DNA from: Roseovarius pelagicus | GTDB taxonomy: Bacteria > Pseudomonadota > Alphaproteobacteria > Rhodobacterales > Rhodobacteraceae | NCBI RefSeq assembly: GCF_025639885.1 | Contig: NZ_CP106738.1 | Location: forward strand, 248,001 to 312,000 | Direction: 5' to 3' | Length of the DNA: 64,000 nt | In this document: positions 1 to 9,157 of the stretch, piece after piece | Position numbering within the stretch: position 1 is the first letter of the stretch | How the letters are laid out: the number at the start of each line of letters is the position of its first letter | Notes under the pieces: generated by a model | Databases searched by the model: none | Told to the model about the DNA's origin: nothing | What the model saw: only the letters and a program-made list of their open reading frames with translations | Made by a program: the position numbers and the translations under genes

Positions 1-243
1 CTCTTTCAGCGGCGTGATGATGGAACACTTGATACGATCCATCTGAACGATCTAGGCGCTTATCTGGTGGCCTTGACGCATTACGCAGTGCTCTACCACC
101 GCTCGCCGGTCGGGTTGCCCTATCAACTGCAACGGGCGGACGGCAGTGCCGCAGACGCGCCAGAACTGCAAGTCGCAGAGTTGATGCAGCAAACTGTTTG
201 GGAGGTTGTGACAGGCTACCCAAAGACCGGGGTGGCGCCATGA
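1..243 (+). CDS. Hypothetical protein, C-terminal fragment (5' end outside window)
   Basis: An open frame runs from the first base of the window to a TGA at 241-243 and gives 80 residues ending TGYPKTGVAP. The fragment contains LNDLGAYLVALTHYAVLYHR, which looks like ordinary soluble protein with an amphipathic helix. The stop overlaps the ATG of the next gene (ATGA at 240-243), so the two are probably translationally coupled and belong to the same exopolysaccharide-linked transcript. I do not recognise the family from this fragment; the rest lies upstream of the window. Confidence 0.7.
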   Translation, partial: LFQRRDDGTLDTIHLNDLGAYLVALTHYAVLYHRSPVGLPYQLQRADGSAADAPELQVAELMQQTVWEVVTGYPKTGVAP

Positions 244-1943
244 CACTGACACGGCGCGATTTCGGTGCACTTGCACTCAGCCCCTTGGCCGCAGCGGCGT
301 TACCGGGCTGGGCGCAGCCTGTGTCACAGCCAATGGCGATGAACCTTGCACCAGTGACGGATTGGGCGACGCAGCAACCATTTCTGGACATCATGAAAAC
401 TGCGCGGCGTTGGATCGGACATCTCCCGGGCCAATGGGGTGGCGTCGAGTTTGACGCATTGGCGGCACGTGGCATTTTCGACGCGCAAGGGTGGCCCAAA
501 GAAATACCCTCCGACCTAGGGTCGATTGGTACGCTTGTCCTGACGGATCTGCCAGAGGATGCCGATCTGGCTGGGCGCTATGTTCTGCGGTTTGACGGCA
601 GCGGTATCGTCGAGGTCGCTGGGCGGGCGACAAACAAGCGGTATGGCAAAGGTGAAATCAGCTTTGATTTCACTCCCGGGCCGGGGCCCGTCGAAATCCG
701 CATTCAGCGCAGCGATCGGCGCGGTACAGGCGATTATATACGCAACATCACAGTCACGCGCGCCGAAGATCGGGCGGCGTTTGAGGAAGGTCGTGTTTTT
801 CGCACGGGTTTCCTCGACATGCTGCGCGGTTGCACTGCGTTGCGGTTCATGGACTGGATGAATACCAACGATTCCCGGCAGGGTGACTGGAACGCACGGC
901 CAAAGCCAACAGACTTTTCTTATACGCGCCTAGGAATTCCAGCTGAAGTGATGATTGATCTGGCGAACACGCTGGAATGCGACGCGTGGTTCAACATGCC
1001 ACATCTGGCAGAAGATACCTATCTGCGGGCCTTCGCCGAACTGGTGAAGGCAGGGCTTGCGCCGTCGCGCCGCGTCTATGTAGAGCAATCCAACGAGGTC
1101 TGGAACTGGCAATTCGAGCAGACAGAATGGGCCGATGCCCAAGCCGAGGCACGTTGGGGGCAGGAACATCGTGGCGCGCAGTTTCACGGGATGCGCGCAG
1201 CACATGTTGCGCGGATCTGGGCTGAGATATTCAATGGCGCAGATCGCACCCGGCTGATCAATGTCATTGCCACGCAAACCGGTTGGCTGGGGTTGGAGCG
1301 GGATATTTTGGGCGCGCCGCTCTATGTGGCCGAAAATCCAGCGCAGAACCTGCCGCCGCATACGGTGTTCGATGCCTATGCTGTCACCGGATACTTCGGG
1401 CACTCGCTGGGGACCGATCGACGTGCTGACCTGATGCATGACTGGCTGGATCAAAGCCGCGCCAAAGCGGAGGATGAGGCTGTGTCAATGGGCCTAACGG
1501 GCGCTGCGCTGTCGGATCATGTCACGGCACACCAGTACGATCAGGCGGTGATGCTGGCTGCTGCGGAATTGCGCGATGGTAGCGTAACGGGGCAGGCGGA
1601 GGATTCCATCGCCGATCTGCTGGGGCGCGTGCTGCCCTATCACGCAGGCGTCGCCGCCGAACATGACCTGCAATTGCTGATGTATGAGGGTGGCACACAT
1701 GTGGTCGGGATCGGCTCTCAGGTCGAGGATATCGCGCTGACGGCGTTTTTTACTCATCTGAACTATACCCCCCAGATGGGTGCGCTTTATGACACGTTGC
1801 TGGCGGGATGGTTCGATCTGACGGGCGGAATTTTCAGCCACTATGCCGACATGCAGGCCCCTGGGAAATGGGGCAGTTGGGGCGCACTGCGTTATCCCGG
1901 TGATACCAATCCGCGCTGGGATGCTATCGCGCGGCTGCTATGA
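240..1943 (+). CDS. Tat-exported glycoside hydrolase-like protein (clan GH-A-type motifs)
   Basis: The 567-residue product starts at ATG 240, which overlaps the upstream stop; an earlier in-frame codon at 198 would spoil the signal peptide. Residues 1-25 form a Tat-type signal (TRRDFG, then a hydrophobic stretch ending LPGWAQP). The middle carries YVEQSNEVWN, where the Asn-Glu pair (Glu about residue 286) looks like the acid/base of clan GH-A glycosidases. A second glutamate in MYEGGTHV (about residue 483) could be the nucleophile. Residues about 60-180 may form a beta-sandwich module before the barrel. It is followed by a glycosyltransferase with a 4-bp overlap, so it probably acts in the periplasm on an exopolysaccharide. 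Export and locus are well supported; the enzymatic activity is inferred. Confidence 0.65.
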   Translation: MTLTRRDFGALALSPLAAAALPGWAQPVSQPMAMNLAPVTDWATQQPFLDIMKTARRWIGHLPGQWGGVEFDALAARGIFDAQGWPKEIPSDLGSIGTLVLTDLPEDADLAGRYVLRFDGSGIVEVAGRATNKRYGKGEISFDFTPGPGPVEIRIQRSDRRGTGDYIRNITVTRAEDRAAFEEGRVFRTGFLDMLRGCTALRFMDWMNTNDSRQGDWNARPKPTDFSYTRLGIPAEVMIDLANTLECDAWFNMPHLAEDTYLRAFAELVKAGLAPSRRVYVEQSNEVWNWQFEQTEWADAQAEARWGQEHRGAQFHGMRAAHVARIWAEIFNGADRTRLINVIATQTGWLGLERDILGAPLYVAENPAQNLPPHTVFDAYAVTGYFGHSLGTDRRADLMHDWLDQSRAKAEDEAVSMGLTGAALSDHVTAHQYDQAVMLAAAELRDGSVTGQAEDSIADLLGRVLPYHAGVAAEHDLQLLMYEGGTHVVGIGSQVEDIALTAFFTHLNYTPQMGALYDTLLAGWFDLTGGIFSHYADMQAPGKWGSWGALRYPGDTNPRWDAIARLL

Positions 1944-2767
1944 ATACGCCACTTGCCGCCAGCGTGATCGTGCCAGCGCACAACGAAGCGGCGTATTTGG
2001 GCGATTGTCTGAACGCGGTACTGGCATCTGATCTGGGTCACGCGCAGATCGAGATATTGGTGGTTGCCAATGGCTGCACTGACAGCACCGCGCGCATCGC
2101 GCGGGATATCGGCGTTCGGGCGCCGGTTCCGCTACATGTGATTGAGACGCCCCAAGGGGGGAAGTTGCATGCCTTGCGTTTGGGGGACGAGGCGGCGCTG
2201 TATGGCACTCGAATATACTTGGATGCTGACGTTGTTGTGAGCCACGGGTTGATCGCTGAATTGATCAGCGTTCTGGCCGTCGAGGTGCCGCGCTACGCCA
2301 GCGGAGTCCCCCGGATTGCACGCGCGCGTGACGTCGTGACAAGAGCCTACGCGCGGTTTTGGCAGACGCTCCCCTTTGTTCAACAGAACGCGCCGGGATT
2401 TGGCGCCTTTGCGGTGAATGGTGCAGGACGCGCGCGCTGGGGGAATTGGCCCGACATCATCTCGGATGATACTTTCGTAAGGTTGCAGTTTACTCCGAAA
2501 GAGCGGGTGCGGGTGGAACACACCTATTGCTGGCCGATGGTCGAGGGCTTTGCCAACCTCGTGCGCGTCAGGCGGCGGCAGGATCGCGGGGTGGCGGAGA
2601 TCGCCGAGCGGTATCCGCAGCTTTTGACCAACGATGATAAGGATGGCTTGGGTGTTGGTGGCATCGTGCGTCGCGCGTTCCGCGACCCTATAGGATTTAT
2701 GGCCTATATCGGCGTGGCGTTGGCCACGAAACTACCCGGTCGAGGTGGCTGGGTACGCGGGCGGTGA
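1940..2767 (+). CDS. Glycosyltransferase family 2 protein
   Basis: This 275-residue protein has the GT2 N-terminus: SVIVPAHNEAAYLGDCL for nucleotide-sugar binding, VVANGCTDST, and the metal-binding LDADVVV (around residues 93-99). It probably transfers a sugar from an activated donor onto a lipid-linked exopolysaccharide intermediate at the cytoplasmic face of the inner membrane. The start overlaps the previous stop (ATGA), indicating coupling with the glycosidase-like gene. The C-terminus has one weakly hydrophobic stretch (FMAYIGVALATKL) that may associate with the membrane. Family assignment is firm; the sugar cannot be told. Confidence 0.88.
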   Translation: MNTPLAASVIVPAHNEAAYLGDCLNAVLASDLGHAQIEILVVANGCTDSTARIARDIGVRAPVPLHVIETPQGGKLHALRLGDEAALYGTRIYLDADVVVSHGLIAELISVLAVEVPRYASGVPRIARARDVVTRAYARFWQTLPFVQQNAPGFGAFAVNGAGRARWGNWPDIISDDTFVRLQFTPKERVRVEHTYCWPMVEGFANLVRVRRRQDRGVAEIAERYPQLLTNDDKDGLGVGGIVRRAFRDPIGFMAYIGVALATKLPGRGGWVRGR

Positions 2768-2787
2768 CCTATGTAGGGTTGACGTCT

Positions 2788-4002
2788 TTAGCGCGTTGGT
2801 GAACGGGCCGCACGCATCGCTGTGGCCAGTTTTGCGGCCTCTACCTCGACATCATGCCTTGCCAACACGCGCTTGCGGCCGGCTGCGCCCATCTTGTTGC
2901 GGTCCGAAGGTGAGAGGTTTGCCAACTCCTCTACCGCGTTGACAAGCGCATCAACATCGCCCGCTGGAACCAGCCAGCCGGTTTTACCGTCCTGCACCAA
3001 CTCGGGCGTGCCCGCGATGTAGGTGGCGATCACTGGCCGGGCAGCGGCCATAGCCTCCATCACGACCATCGGCAGACCTTCGGCAAAGCTGGGCATGATC
3101 AACGCGTGGCTGGCTGCCAATGCATCGCGCACGCCCGCCTCATCCAGCCAGCCGGAAAAGGTAATGTTTCTACTTAATCCTGCCTCCTGCACCGCGGTTT
3201 CCAGATCACGCCGCATTGGGCCATCGCCGATCAGCGTCAGGTGTATCTCTGGGTGCCGGGCGACCAATCGCGTCCATGCAGGGATCAGTACCATCTGGCC
3301 TTTCTGCTCGACAAATCGGCCAATCGCGACGAAGGATAGCCCGTGCTCGGGCAGCGGTGTCTGGTTCGCAAACCGGGCGGGCACGATCCCGCAATGCACA
3401 ACTCTGATGCGGTCCCAGTGATCGAAATCCACCCAGCGGCACAGCTGACTGCGGCCGAATTGGCTGATGGCAATGGTAAAGGCGGAATTTGCGATTTTGC
3501 TACCCAGCGACAGGGCGCGCGGCGCATCGAACTCTTCCGGTCCGTGAACCGTGAAAGAATAGCTTGGTCCGCCCAACAGATGGGCCAACATCGCTACGGT
3601 TGCCGCATTTGTGCCAAAATGTGCGTGGATATGCTCGGTGCTTTCAGCTGTGCAGCGGTGGGCTACATAGGCCGCCTCGACGAGGTAAATGAAGTGACGC
3701 AATCGACCAACCTCGGACACACCGCCCATGCGCCAGGCGTGGCTTATTGCGACCATTGCGGATCGGGGTTGCGTCAGCAGAATCCGAAGTACGGCACCGA
3801 ACAACGCCAAAACACCAGCCTGCAATACGTAGTCCGTTCTCGTGGCTTCAGCTTTGTCCTCGGCGTCGACCAGCGGCACATCTGCAGCGCGCATCGCAAG
3901 ACGGGAAATCTGAAATCCCTGACGCTCAAGCGCCTGCAATTCTCGGCGAATGAAGCTATGCGAAGGCTGCGGATAGGTGTTGAGGATGTAGGCGATTTTC
4001 AA
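2788..4002 (-). CDS. Glycosyltransferase family 4 (group 1) protein
   Basis: The product begins at a TTG (4000-4002), giving MKIAYILNTYPQPSHSFIRR, the usual start of this GT4 type; reading further upstream adds about 120 residues of low-quality sequence and runs into the divergent flippase gene. Over 404 residues it shows the two Rossmann-like lobes of the GT-B fold, with FVAIGRFVEQKG at the domain join, a GDGPMRRDLE stretch, and the retaining-enzyme signature MPSFAEGLPMVVMEAMAAARPVI with the glutamates that bind the donor ribose. It is presumed to add a sugar during assembly of the polysaccharide repeat unit. No strong ribosome binding site precedes the TTG, so the start is somewhat uncertain. 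Confidence 0.87.
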   Translation of the reverse strand: MKIAYILNTYPQPSHSFIRRELQALERQGFQISRLAMRAADVPLVDAEDKAEATRTDYVLQAGVLALFGAVLRILLTQPRSAMVAISHAWRMGGVSEVGRLRHFIYLVEAAYVAHRCTAESTEHIHAHFGTNAATVAMLAHLLGGPSYSFTVHGPEEFDAPRALSLGSKIANSAFTIAISQFGRSQLCRWVDFDHWDRIRVVHCGIVPARFANQTPLPEHGLSFVAIGRFVEQKGQMVLIPAWTRLVARHPEIHLTLIGDGPMRRDLETAVQEAGLSRNITFSGWLDEAGVRDALAASHALIMPSFAEGLPMVVMEAMAAARPVIATYIAGTPELVQDGKTGWLVPAGDVDALVNAVEELANLSPSDRNKMGAAGRKRVLARHDVEVEAAKLATAMRAARSPTR

Positions 4003-4211
4003 AGGCGAATGGTTCCGGAGTTGAGTGTTGCATCGCACGGTAGGGCGGGGGGCGGCAAAGGGAAAGCATCCTGCATAAGATTTCCGCTGTTGCGCGGAGG
4101 TTTTGGCACAATCACCCAAAAGGTCAGCCACCAGAGATTGACCGCAGTCATGGTCGCGCATAGCGTTGAATTTATGCACAGGCCGCTGGCGGCACAGAGA
4201 AAAGCGGCGCA

Positions 4212-5576
4212 ATGAAGTTTCTGATCCAGACAATGAGCGGCAACCAACTGACCGCGCGCATCCTGCGCAGTACGTCTTGGGTGCTGGTCGGATATGGCGG
4301 AGCGCAGGCGATACGGCTGGCGTCAAACCTGATCTTGACCCGTATTCTGTTCCCAGAGGCATTTGGCTTGATGGCGTTGGTGACCGTCATCACAGTGGGC
4401 CTGATGATGTTCTCGGACGTGGGCATCGGTCCCAGCATCAGTCAGAGCAAGCGCGGCGATGATCCCGCCTTTTTAAACACTGCATGGACGATTCAGGCGA
4501 TGCGGGGGGGCAGCCTATGGGTGATCACCCTATTGCTGGCTTGGCCCGTGGCGCAATTCTATGATCAGCCCGATCTGGCCATATATCTGCCGATCGCTGG
4601 TTTGGCATTGGTCATCACCGGGTTTCTGCCGACCCGCGTTGAGACCGCGCGTCGGCATCTGGTTCTTGGTCGCCTGACCATGCTTGATCTGCTCGCCCAG
4701 TTGATCGGGCTGAGCATGATGGTGGTTCTAGCCCTCGTCACGCATTCGGTGCTCGCCTTGGTGCTTGGCGGGATTTTCAGCGCGCTGGCCAAACTGATCC
4801 TGACCTGGCGATACCTGCCGGGTGAACGCAACCGGTTCCAGTTAGAGCGCGCTGCAGTCGATGAACAGCTTCATTTTGGCAAGTGGATATTCCTGAGCAC
4901 CGCGTTCTCCTTCATCAGCGCACAAGGCGATAAGGTGATCTTGGGCAAGCTGCTGCCATTGGGGATTCTGGGCGTTTACAACATCGGATATTTCCTTGCC
5001 AGTTTTCCGATCATGCTTGGCATGACGATGGCGCATCAGTTGATGATTCCGATCTTTCGGGATCGTCCTCCGGGGGCGTCGATCGCTAATCGCGCGAGCT
5101 TGCGCCGGATGCGGCTGGCAATGTCCGGCGGGCTGTTTGCGATGTTGGCTACGATGGCCTTTGCCGGTCCATGGTTGGTCGATCTGCTTTATGATGATCG
5201 CTATGGGCAGGCGGGTGCCATGATCGTGCTGATGGCCTGTGGGTTCCTTCCGCAGGTGATCGGGCTCAGCTATGATCGAGCGGCACTGGCTGCGGGGGAT
5301 TCACGCGGTGCGTTTATCTTTTCCGGCACTCGGTCACTTGTGCAGATGTTCCTGCTCTATACCGGCTTTACCCACTATGGGCTGATTGGCGGGTTGGTCT
5401 CTTACGGGATCGCCATGGCGCTGGTTCATGCGGTACTGGTCGGGCTAGCGTTGCGCCACCGTGCGTGGGATCCTGTCCATGATCTGGGATTTGGCGCGCT
5501 GGCCTGTGCCATCACCATCGGAGCAGTCTGGGTGCACTTTGACGTGATCGCAGCGCTATCGGTGCTTGGGGGTTAA
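4212..5576 (+). CDS. Polysaccharide flippase, Wzx/MOP family
   Basis: This 454-residue protein is almost entirely hydrophobic, with roughly 12 to 14 membrane segments and the family opening of a short polar N-terminus followed by STSWVLVGYGGAQAIRLASNLILTRILFPEAFGLM. That matches the polysaccharide transport (MOP) family, which flips undecaprenyl-linked oligosaccharides to the periplasm. It is transcribed divergently from the GT4 gene and its 3' end overlaps the end of the convergent Wzz gene by 21 bp. A start at the second methionine (4233) is also possible. Its place among glycosyltransferases, a Wzz protein and a priming transferase supports a Wzx/Wzy-type pathway, although no Wzy polymerase is visible here. 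Confidence 0.88.
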   Translation: MKFLIQTMSGNQLTARILRSTSWVLVGYGGAQAIRLASNLILTRILFPEAFGLMALVTVITVGLMMFSDVGIGPSISQSKRGDDPAFLNTAWTIQAMRGGSLWVITLLLAWPVAQFYDQPDLAIYLPIAGLALVITGFLPTRVETARRHLVLGRLTMLDLLAQLIGLSMMVVLALVTHSVLALVLGGIFSALAKLILTWRYLPGERNRFQLERAAVDEQLHFGKWIFLSTAFSFISAQGDKVILGKLLPLGILGVYNIGYFLASFPIMLGMTMAHQLMIPIFRDRPPGASIANRASLRRMRLAMSGGLFAMLATMAFAGPWLVDLLYDDRYGQAGAMIVLMACGFLPQVIGLSYDRAALAAGDSRGAFIFSGTRSLVQMFLLYTGFTHYGLIGGLVSYGIAMALVHAVLVGLALRHRAWDPVHDLGFGALACAITIGAVWVHFDVIAALSVLGG

Positions 5577-6812
5577 GGCACGCCGCAACCAACCCGATGA
5601 CAGTTTACGACGGCGTACCGGTTTCATTTCAGGAATGGAAATGACAGGGCGCAGGCCGATGTCGCGTTCCATCTGTGCGGCAGAACGGATGACCGGGTGG
5701 CGCAAATCCAGCAGAAAAGCCAGGCCAATTCCCAAGAGCAGACTTGCGGCCGCGCCCAGAACAACGATCTGTTTGCGCGCCCTTGTGAATGGGTAATCGG
5801 GCAGCGGCGCGGGTTCCAGCACCGTCAGGCGTTCTGACTGGCGTTGGGTTTCGAGTTGGAAACCGACTTGGGCCTCTTTGCGCCGGGCGCTGACCTGTTG
5901 CAACTGGGCGCGTAGCTCGCCCAGCTGTCGATCATATTCAGCGAGTTGAAGGTCTAACTCTGGTGTGCCGACAAGGCTTTCGTTCAACGCCTCAAGTGTG
6001 CGTGCCAGCAGCGCACGTTCGGCCTCGAGGCCCTGCCTTTCGAGAAGGTCGGCCTCACGCTGGCGTTTCTCGATCCGGCTATTGGCAGGCGTGTCCAGAC
6101 GGCGCTGTACTGCCAGCATACGCCGATCGATGTTCAGCATCGCTTCGGTCAGACTTTCGACTTCTCGTTGCGTCACTTCCAGATTACCCGGTGGTACTAT
6201 GTCGTTCTCCGTGCGAAACTGGGTAATATCCGCCTCAAGCGTTGCAATTTCGGCTCTTACGGCCTGTTCCTGCAATTCAAAGAAGCCAAGTGTTTCGCGG
6301 GCCTGTTCCAGTCGTGTGCTGATGCTGAGAGCGATGGTGCGCAGTGAAAACTCATGCGCGATCTTCTGGGCACCCGCCGCTGTCGGCCAATTGGCGGTGA
6401 TCCGCAGCAAAGAAACTGTGCCGTCATCGCTGTACCCCTCACGCGCGGCGGCGACGCCTTCCAGCTTGACCGCTTGGCGGATCAGCGCGACCTTTTCACT
6501 GTCGGACATGCCCTGAGCATCCGTGAAAAGGCCAAGCTTTTCGATCAGTTCCATCACGCCACCACGCGACATGACTTGTTGTTCGATCAGTTGTAGACGT
6601 CGGGCGGATGATCCGCCGATTGTCGTCGGTGCCAAATCGGCGGCAATGGTCGGACTCTGGACTTGCAGCACTTCAGACGATGTATAGAGGTGCGGTTTGG
6701 ACAGCGCGTAGAAGAACCCGATGATGGAGCCGATCAAGAAGACGGCAAGTATCGTCACGATGCGGCGGCGCACCATGTCAATCGCGTCTGCAATCGAAAA
6801 AATCGATCCCAT
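5556..6812 (-). CDS. Wzz/GumC-type polysaccharide chain-length determinant (no kinase domain)
   Basis: The 418-residue protein has the Wzz layout: a short cytoplasmic N-terminus, a first membrane helix (residues about 20-37), a long periplasmic region rich in coiled coil (about 150-325, with repeated E/Q/R/L heptads), a Pro-rich PAPLPDYPFTRARK motif, a second membrane helix (VLGAAASLLLGIGLAFLLDL), and a short cytoplasmic tail. Such polysaccharide co-polymerases control chain length and export. In many Proteobacteria this domain is fused to a tyrosine kinase (Wzc/ExoP); here the kinase-like ATPase is the separate gene just upstream on the same strand. The 3' end overlaps the flippase gene tail to tail. 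Confidence 0.88.
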   Translation of the reverse strand: MGSIFSIADAIDMVRRRIVTILAVFLIGSIIGFFYALSKPHLYTSSEVLQVQSPTIAADLAPTTIGGSSARRLQLIEQQVMSRGGVMELIEKLGLFTDAQGMSDSEKVALIRQAVKLEGVAAAREGYSDDGTVSLLRITANWPTAAGAQKIAHEFSLRTIALSISTRLEQARETLGFFELQEQAVRAEIATLEADITQFRTENDIVPPGNLEVTQREVESLTEAMLNIDRRMLAVQRRLDTPANSRIEKRQREADLLERQGLEAERALLARTLEALNESLVGTPELDLQLAEYDRQLGELRAQLQQVSARRKEAQVGFQLETQRQSERLTVLEPAPLPDYPFTRARKQIVVLGAAASLLLGIGLAFLLDLRHPVIRSAAQMERDIGLRPVISIPEMKPVRRRKLSSGWLRRALTPKHR

Positions 6813-6935
6813 CTAGTCGCTCTCTGCCTCATCGCGCCTTTTGGCGGCTATTGTCCCGGCTAATCTCGGGTTGCTCGCCCTCAGGCCTCGCATATCATAT
6901 AGGCAAAACTATGACGCACAGCCAGCTTTTGCAGC

Positions 6936-7940
6936 CTAGGCCGCCACTTTGCTGGCTGCAGTGCGGGTCCGGTTAAGGATCACGCCCAGCAGATTTGTCT
7001 TCCCCTGTAACCTGCGTTCGCATTCTTCGATTTGTGAACCGAGGGTTCTGCTGGCATCGGCCACGAGCAAGACGCCATCGACCTGAGGTAGAAACGCCTG
7101 AAGATCATCATACTCCAGCATCGGGGGCAGGTCGTAGAGAACGATATCCGGAAAAAGCGTGCCAATCATGTCATCCAGAACGGCGCCAGTGCGTTTGGAG
7201 TGCAGCATTTCCGACGGATTGACCGGACGCGCACGATTCAATCCGACGGTGAGTGTTTCAGAGCAGCGCAACAGATGATCACGCGCCGAGACTTGTCCCG
7301 CCAGATAGCGGTGCATATCACCGGGCCCTCGCAAACCCAGCGCCTTTGCGACGCCCGGATTGCGCTGATTCAGGTCCATGAGCACAGTGCGGAAATCGGG
7401 GATGCGGCTGATGCTGAGCGCCAGATTCACGGCTGTGAAGGTAGTCCCGCAACCAGATGTGGGCGCGGTGACTGCGATCCGGTTCCATACCTCGCTCTGG
7501 AGGGTTTGCAGCAGCTGCGTACGCAGGTCGTCGATCACCCGCAGGATGCGTCGATCGCCACCGGCGAGCGCCATTTGCGCATTGAGTGCCGAAGACGCAC
7601 CATGGCCGAACGGCACCTGTTCAAGCGTTTCCCAACTGCCGCTATCATATTGCGAAATCTGGGCCGCCCGCTGTGCGGCGGGCAAGTTCAGTTCATCGTC
7701 TTCAAAATCATACTGATCAGCCAGACCGAGGGATGGGTCGCGTGTGCCCCATTTCGCCGGCATATACTGTCCGTTGACCCTGCGCGTCAGTTCCAGATCG
7801 AAGGGCAGATTGCGCAGATCTTCTGCTTCTGCGCGGACAGTACCACGCGTACCGCTGGCATCACGAGTGTGTTCGTGTGCCGACTGTGGCGTCTTGGATT
7901 GCGAGCGGCGTGTGCCGCGTGCGTCTTTATTTCTTTCCAC
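6936..7940 (-). CDS. CpsD/CapB-like polysaccharide ATPase with degenerate Walker A motif
   Basis: This 334-residue protein has a polar, probably disordered N-terminal 110 residues followed by a MinD-like ATPase domain typical of bacterial tyrosine kinases of exopolysaccharide export. The P-loop reads APTSGCGTTFTA (159-170), so Thr166 stands where the catalytic lysine of GK[ST] should be. The Walker A' motif VLMDLNQRNP (Asp189) and the Walker B motif IVLYDLPP (Asp270) are kept. The C-terminus has no tyrosine cluster, which true BY-kinases use for autophosphorylation. It lies between the Wzz gene and the priming transferase on one strand, so it probably partners Wzz as a regulatory or structural ATPase; kinase activity is doubtful. 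Confidence 0.82.
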   Translation of the reverse strand: MERNKDARGTRRSQSKTPQSAHEHTRDASGTRGTVRAEAEDLRNLPFDLELTRRVNGQYMPAKWGTRDPSLGLADQYDFEDDELNLPAAQRAAQISQYDSGSWETLEQVPFGHGASSALNAQMALAGGDRRILRVIDDLRTQLLQTLQSEVWNRIAVTAPTSGCGTTFTAVNLALSISRIPDFRTVLMDLNQRNPGVAKALGLRGPGDMHRYLAGQVSARDHLLRCSETLTVGLNRARPVNPSEMLHSKRTGAVLDDMIGTLFPDIVLYDLPPMLEYDDLQAFLPQVDGVLLVADASRTLGSQIEECERRLQGKTNLLGVILNRTRTAASKVAA

Positions 7941-7998
7941 AATTGCACCTTACAAAAATGTGCCAGATACCCAGTCCGGCAAGGCGCCCCCAAAAATC

Positions 7999-8787
7999 TC
8001 AGTATCCGGTTCGTTTCACCACGGCGCCTACCGTCAAAAGCAGGACCTTGAGATCCTGAACCAATGACAGGCAGCGATCATACTCTGCATCCAGCCGGAC
8101 ACGCAACTTGAACAGGCTTTCGTTGCGTTCGGACACCTGCCACAAACCGGTGATGCCGGGACGTAATGCGAAATAGTGATGCGCGTCACCATAGATTGAC
8201 AACTGATCCACCATCATCGGGCGTGGGCCGACAAGGCTCATGTCGCCTTTCAGCACGTTCCAAAGCTGCGGCAACTCATCAAGAGATGTTTTGCGTAGGA
8301 ATGCGCCAAAACGAGTTATACGCGGATCATTCTTCAGCTTCTGCGTTGCATCCCATTCGCGGCGCAAATCATCATTTTCGGCCAGCACTTGCTCTAACCG
8401 GGCGTCGGCATCGCGCACCATCGTGCGGAGCTTGAGGATTCGGAACACTGATCCACCCGCGCCTAGCCGTTCTTGGCGGTAGAACGGTGAACCGCCTTCA
8501 ATCCAAAGAAGCAAAGCACTGATCGCGATCAGGAAAAGCGCGACGGGCGCAGTGACAAGTACGAAAGCAAGATCAAAGATCCGCTTGCCTGTCGTTCGAT
8601 AAAACCTGCTCGAGGGCAGGGGCGGGGCAACAGGCGCCGACAGATTCAGTGGCCGCAATGCGTCAACGACCTCTGCGGGCGACGGACGCACGACATAGCT
8701 CAAAAGCGCCGCATGCGGAAAACCAGCCTGAGGCCGCCCGCCGCCCAAACCGTGCGGCTGGCGCATATGCAAATTCGTCTCGGTCAT
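7999..8787 (-). CDS. Undecaprenyl-phosphate sugar phosphotransferase (priming enzyme, ExoY-like)
   Basis: The start at 8787 is chosen because AGGAG lies six bases upstream; a further in-frame start at 8814 has no such site. The 262-residue product has one hydrophobic helix (about 75-97, FDLAFVLVTAPVALFLIAIS) and the complete catalytic domain of bacterial sugar transferases: SPFYRQERLG, FRILKLRTM, the SLDELPQLWNVLKGDMSLVG core, GPRP and RPGITGLWQV. This short form lacks the extra N-terminal membrane bundle of WbaP/WcaJ and resembles ExoY. It starts repeat-unit synthesis by moving sugar-1-phosphate to undecaprenyl phosphate on the inner membrane. It is the promoter-proximal gene of the three-gene minus-strand unit (transferase, ATPase, Wzz). 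Confidence 0.9.
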   Translation of the reverse strand: MTETNLHMRQPHGLGGGRPQAGFPHAALLSYVVRPSPAEVVDALRPLNLSAPVAPPLPSSRFYRTTGKRIFDLAFVLVTAPVALFLIAISALLLWIEGGSPFYRQERLGAGGSVFRILKLRTMVRDADARLEQVLAENDDLRREWDATQKLKNDPRITRFGAFLRKTSLDELPQLWNVLKGDMSLVGPRPMMVDQLSIYGDAHHYFALRPGITGLWQVSERNESLFKLRVRLDAEYDRCLSLVQDLKVLLLTVGAVVKRTGY

Positions 8788-9103
8788 AGGCACTCCTACT
8801 CGTCCAAACCCCAAGTCACACCACTCAACAGCCTCTGCCCGGCGCCGCGATTACTGCGGCTTCCCGTGTTTCAAACCCGGCGCGGTTTGGCGGAAAATTT
8901 CCACCAGGACCGCATAAAGCGCCGGGATCAAGTTCGGTTTTGGACAGCTCAGAGACGAAAAATTGCCTCTAATTTGACAAAAACCAACCTACCAGTTCTC
9001 AACGATTTTTTAATGAATTCTGTAGAAACACATTGTTTCTTAAATCACTGTGATAGCCGGCTAACAACCTGAAAAAATTACATCTTTAGCGTGTATTTTG
9101 ATG

Positions 9104-9115
9104 TGTCAAATGACA
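9104..9115. promoter_or_regulatory. Palindrome TGTCA-AA-TGACA, candidate operator
   Basis: Perfect inverted repeat with 5-bp arms and a 2-bp centre, in the AT-rich part of the intergenic region. On the minus strand it overlaps a TTGACA hexamer, so a protein bound here could control the exopolysaccharide transcript. The regulator is unknown and a short palindrome can occur by chance. Confidence 0.35.
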
Positions 9116-9140
9116 ACGACCGGCCCCAAAATCGCCGACT

Positions 9141-9157
9141 GTTTCCGTTTGGGAAAC
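9141..9157. promoter_or_regulatory. Inverted repeat GTTTCC-N5-GGAAAC
   Basis: Perfect 6-bp arms with spacer GTTTG, about 360 bp upstream of glpV and 354 bp upstream of the sugar transferase gene. It is a plausible operator for either unit; nothing identifies the protein. Confidence 0.3.
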
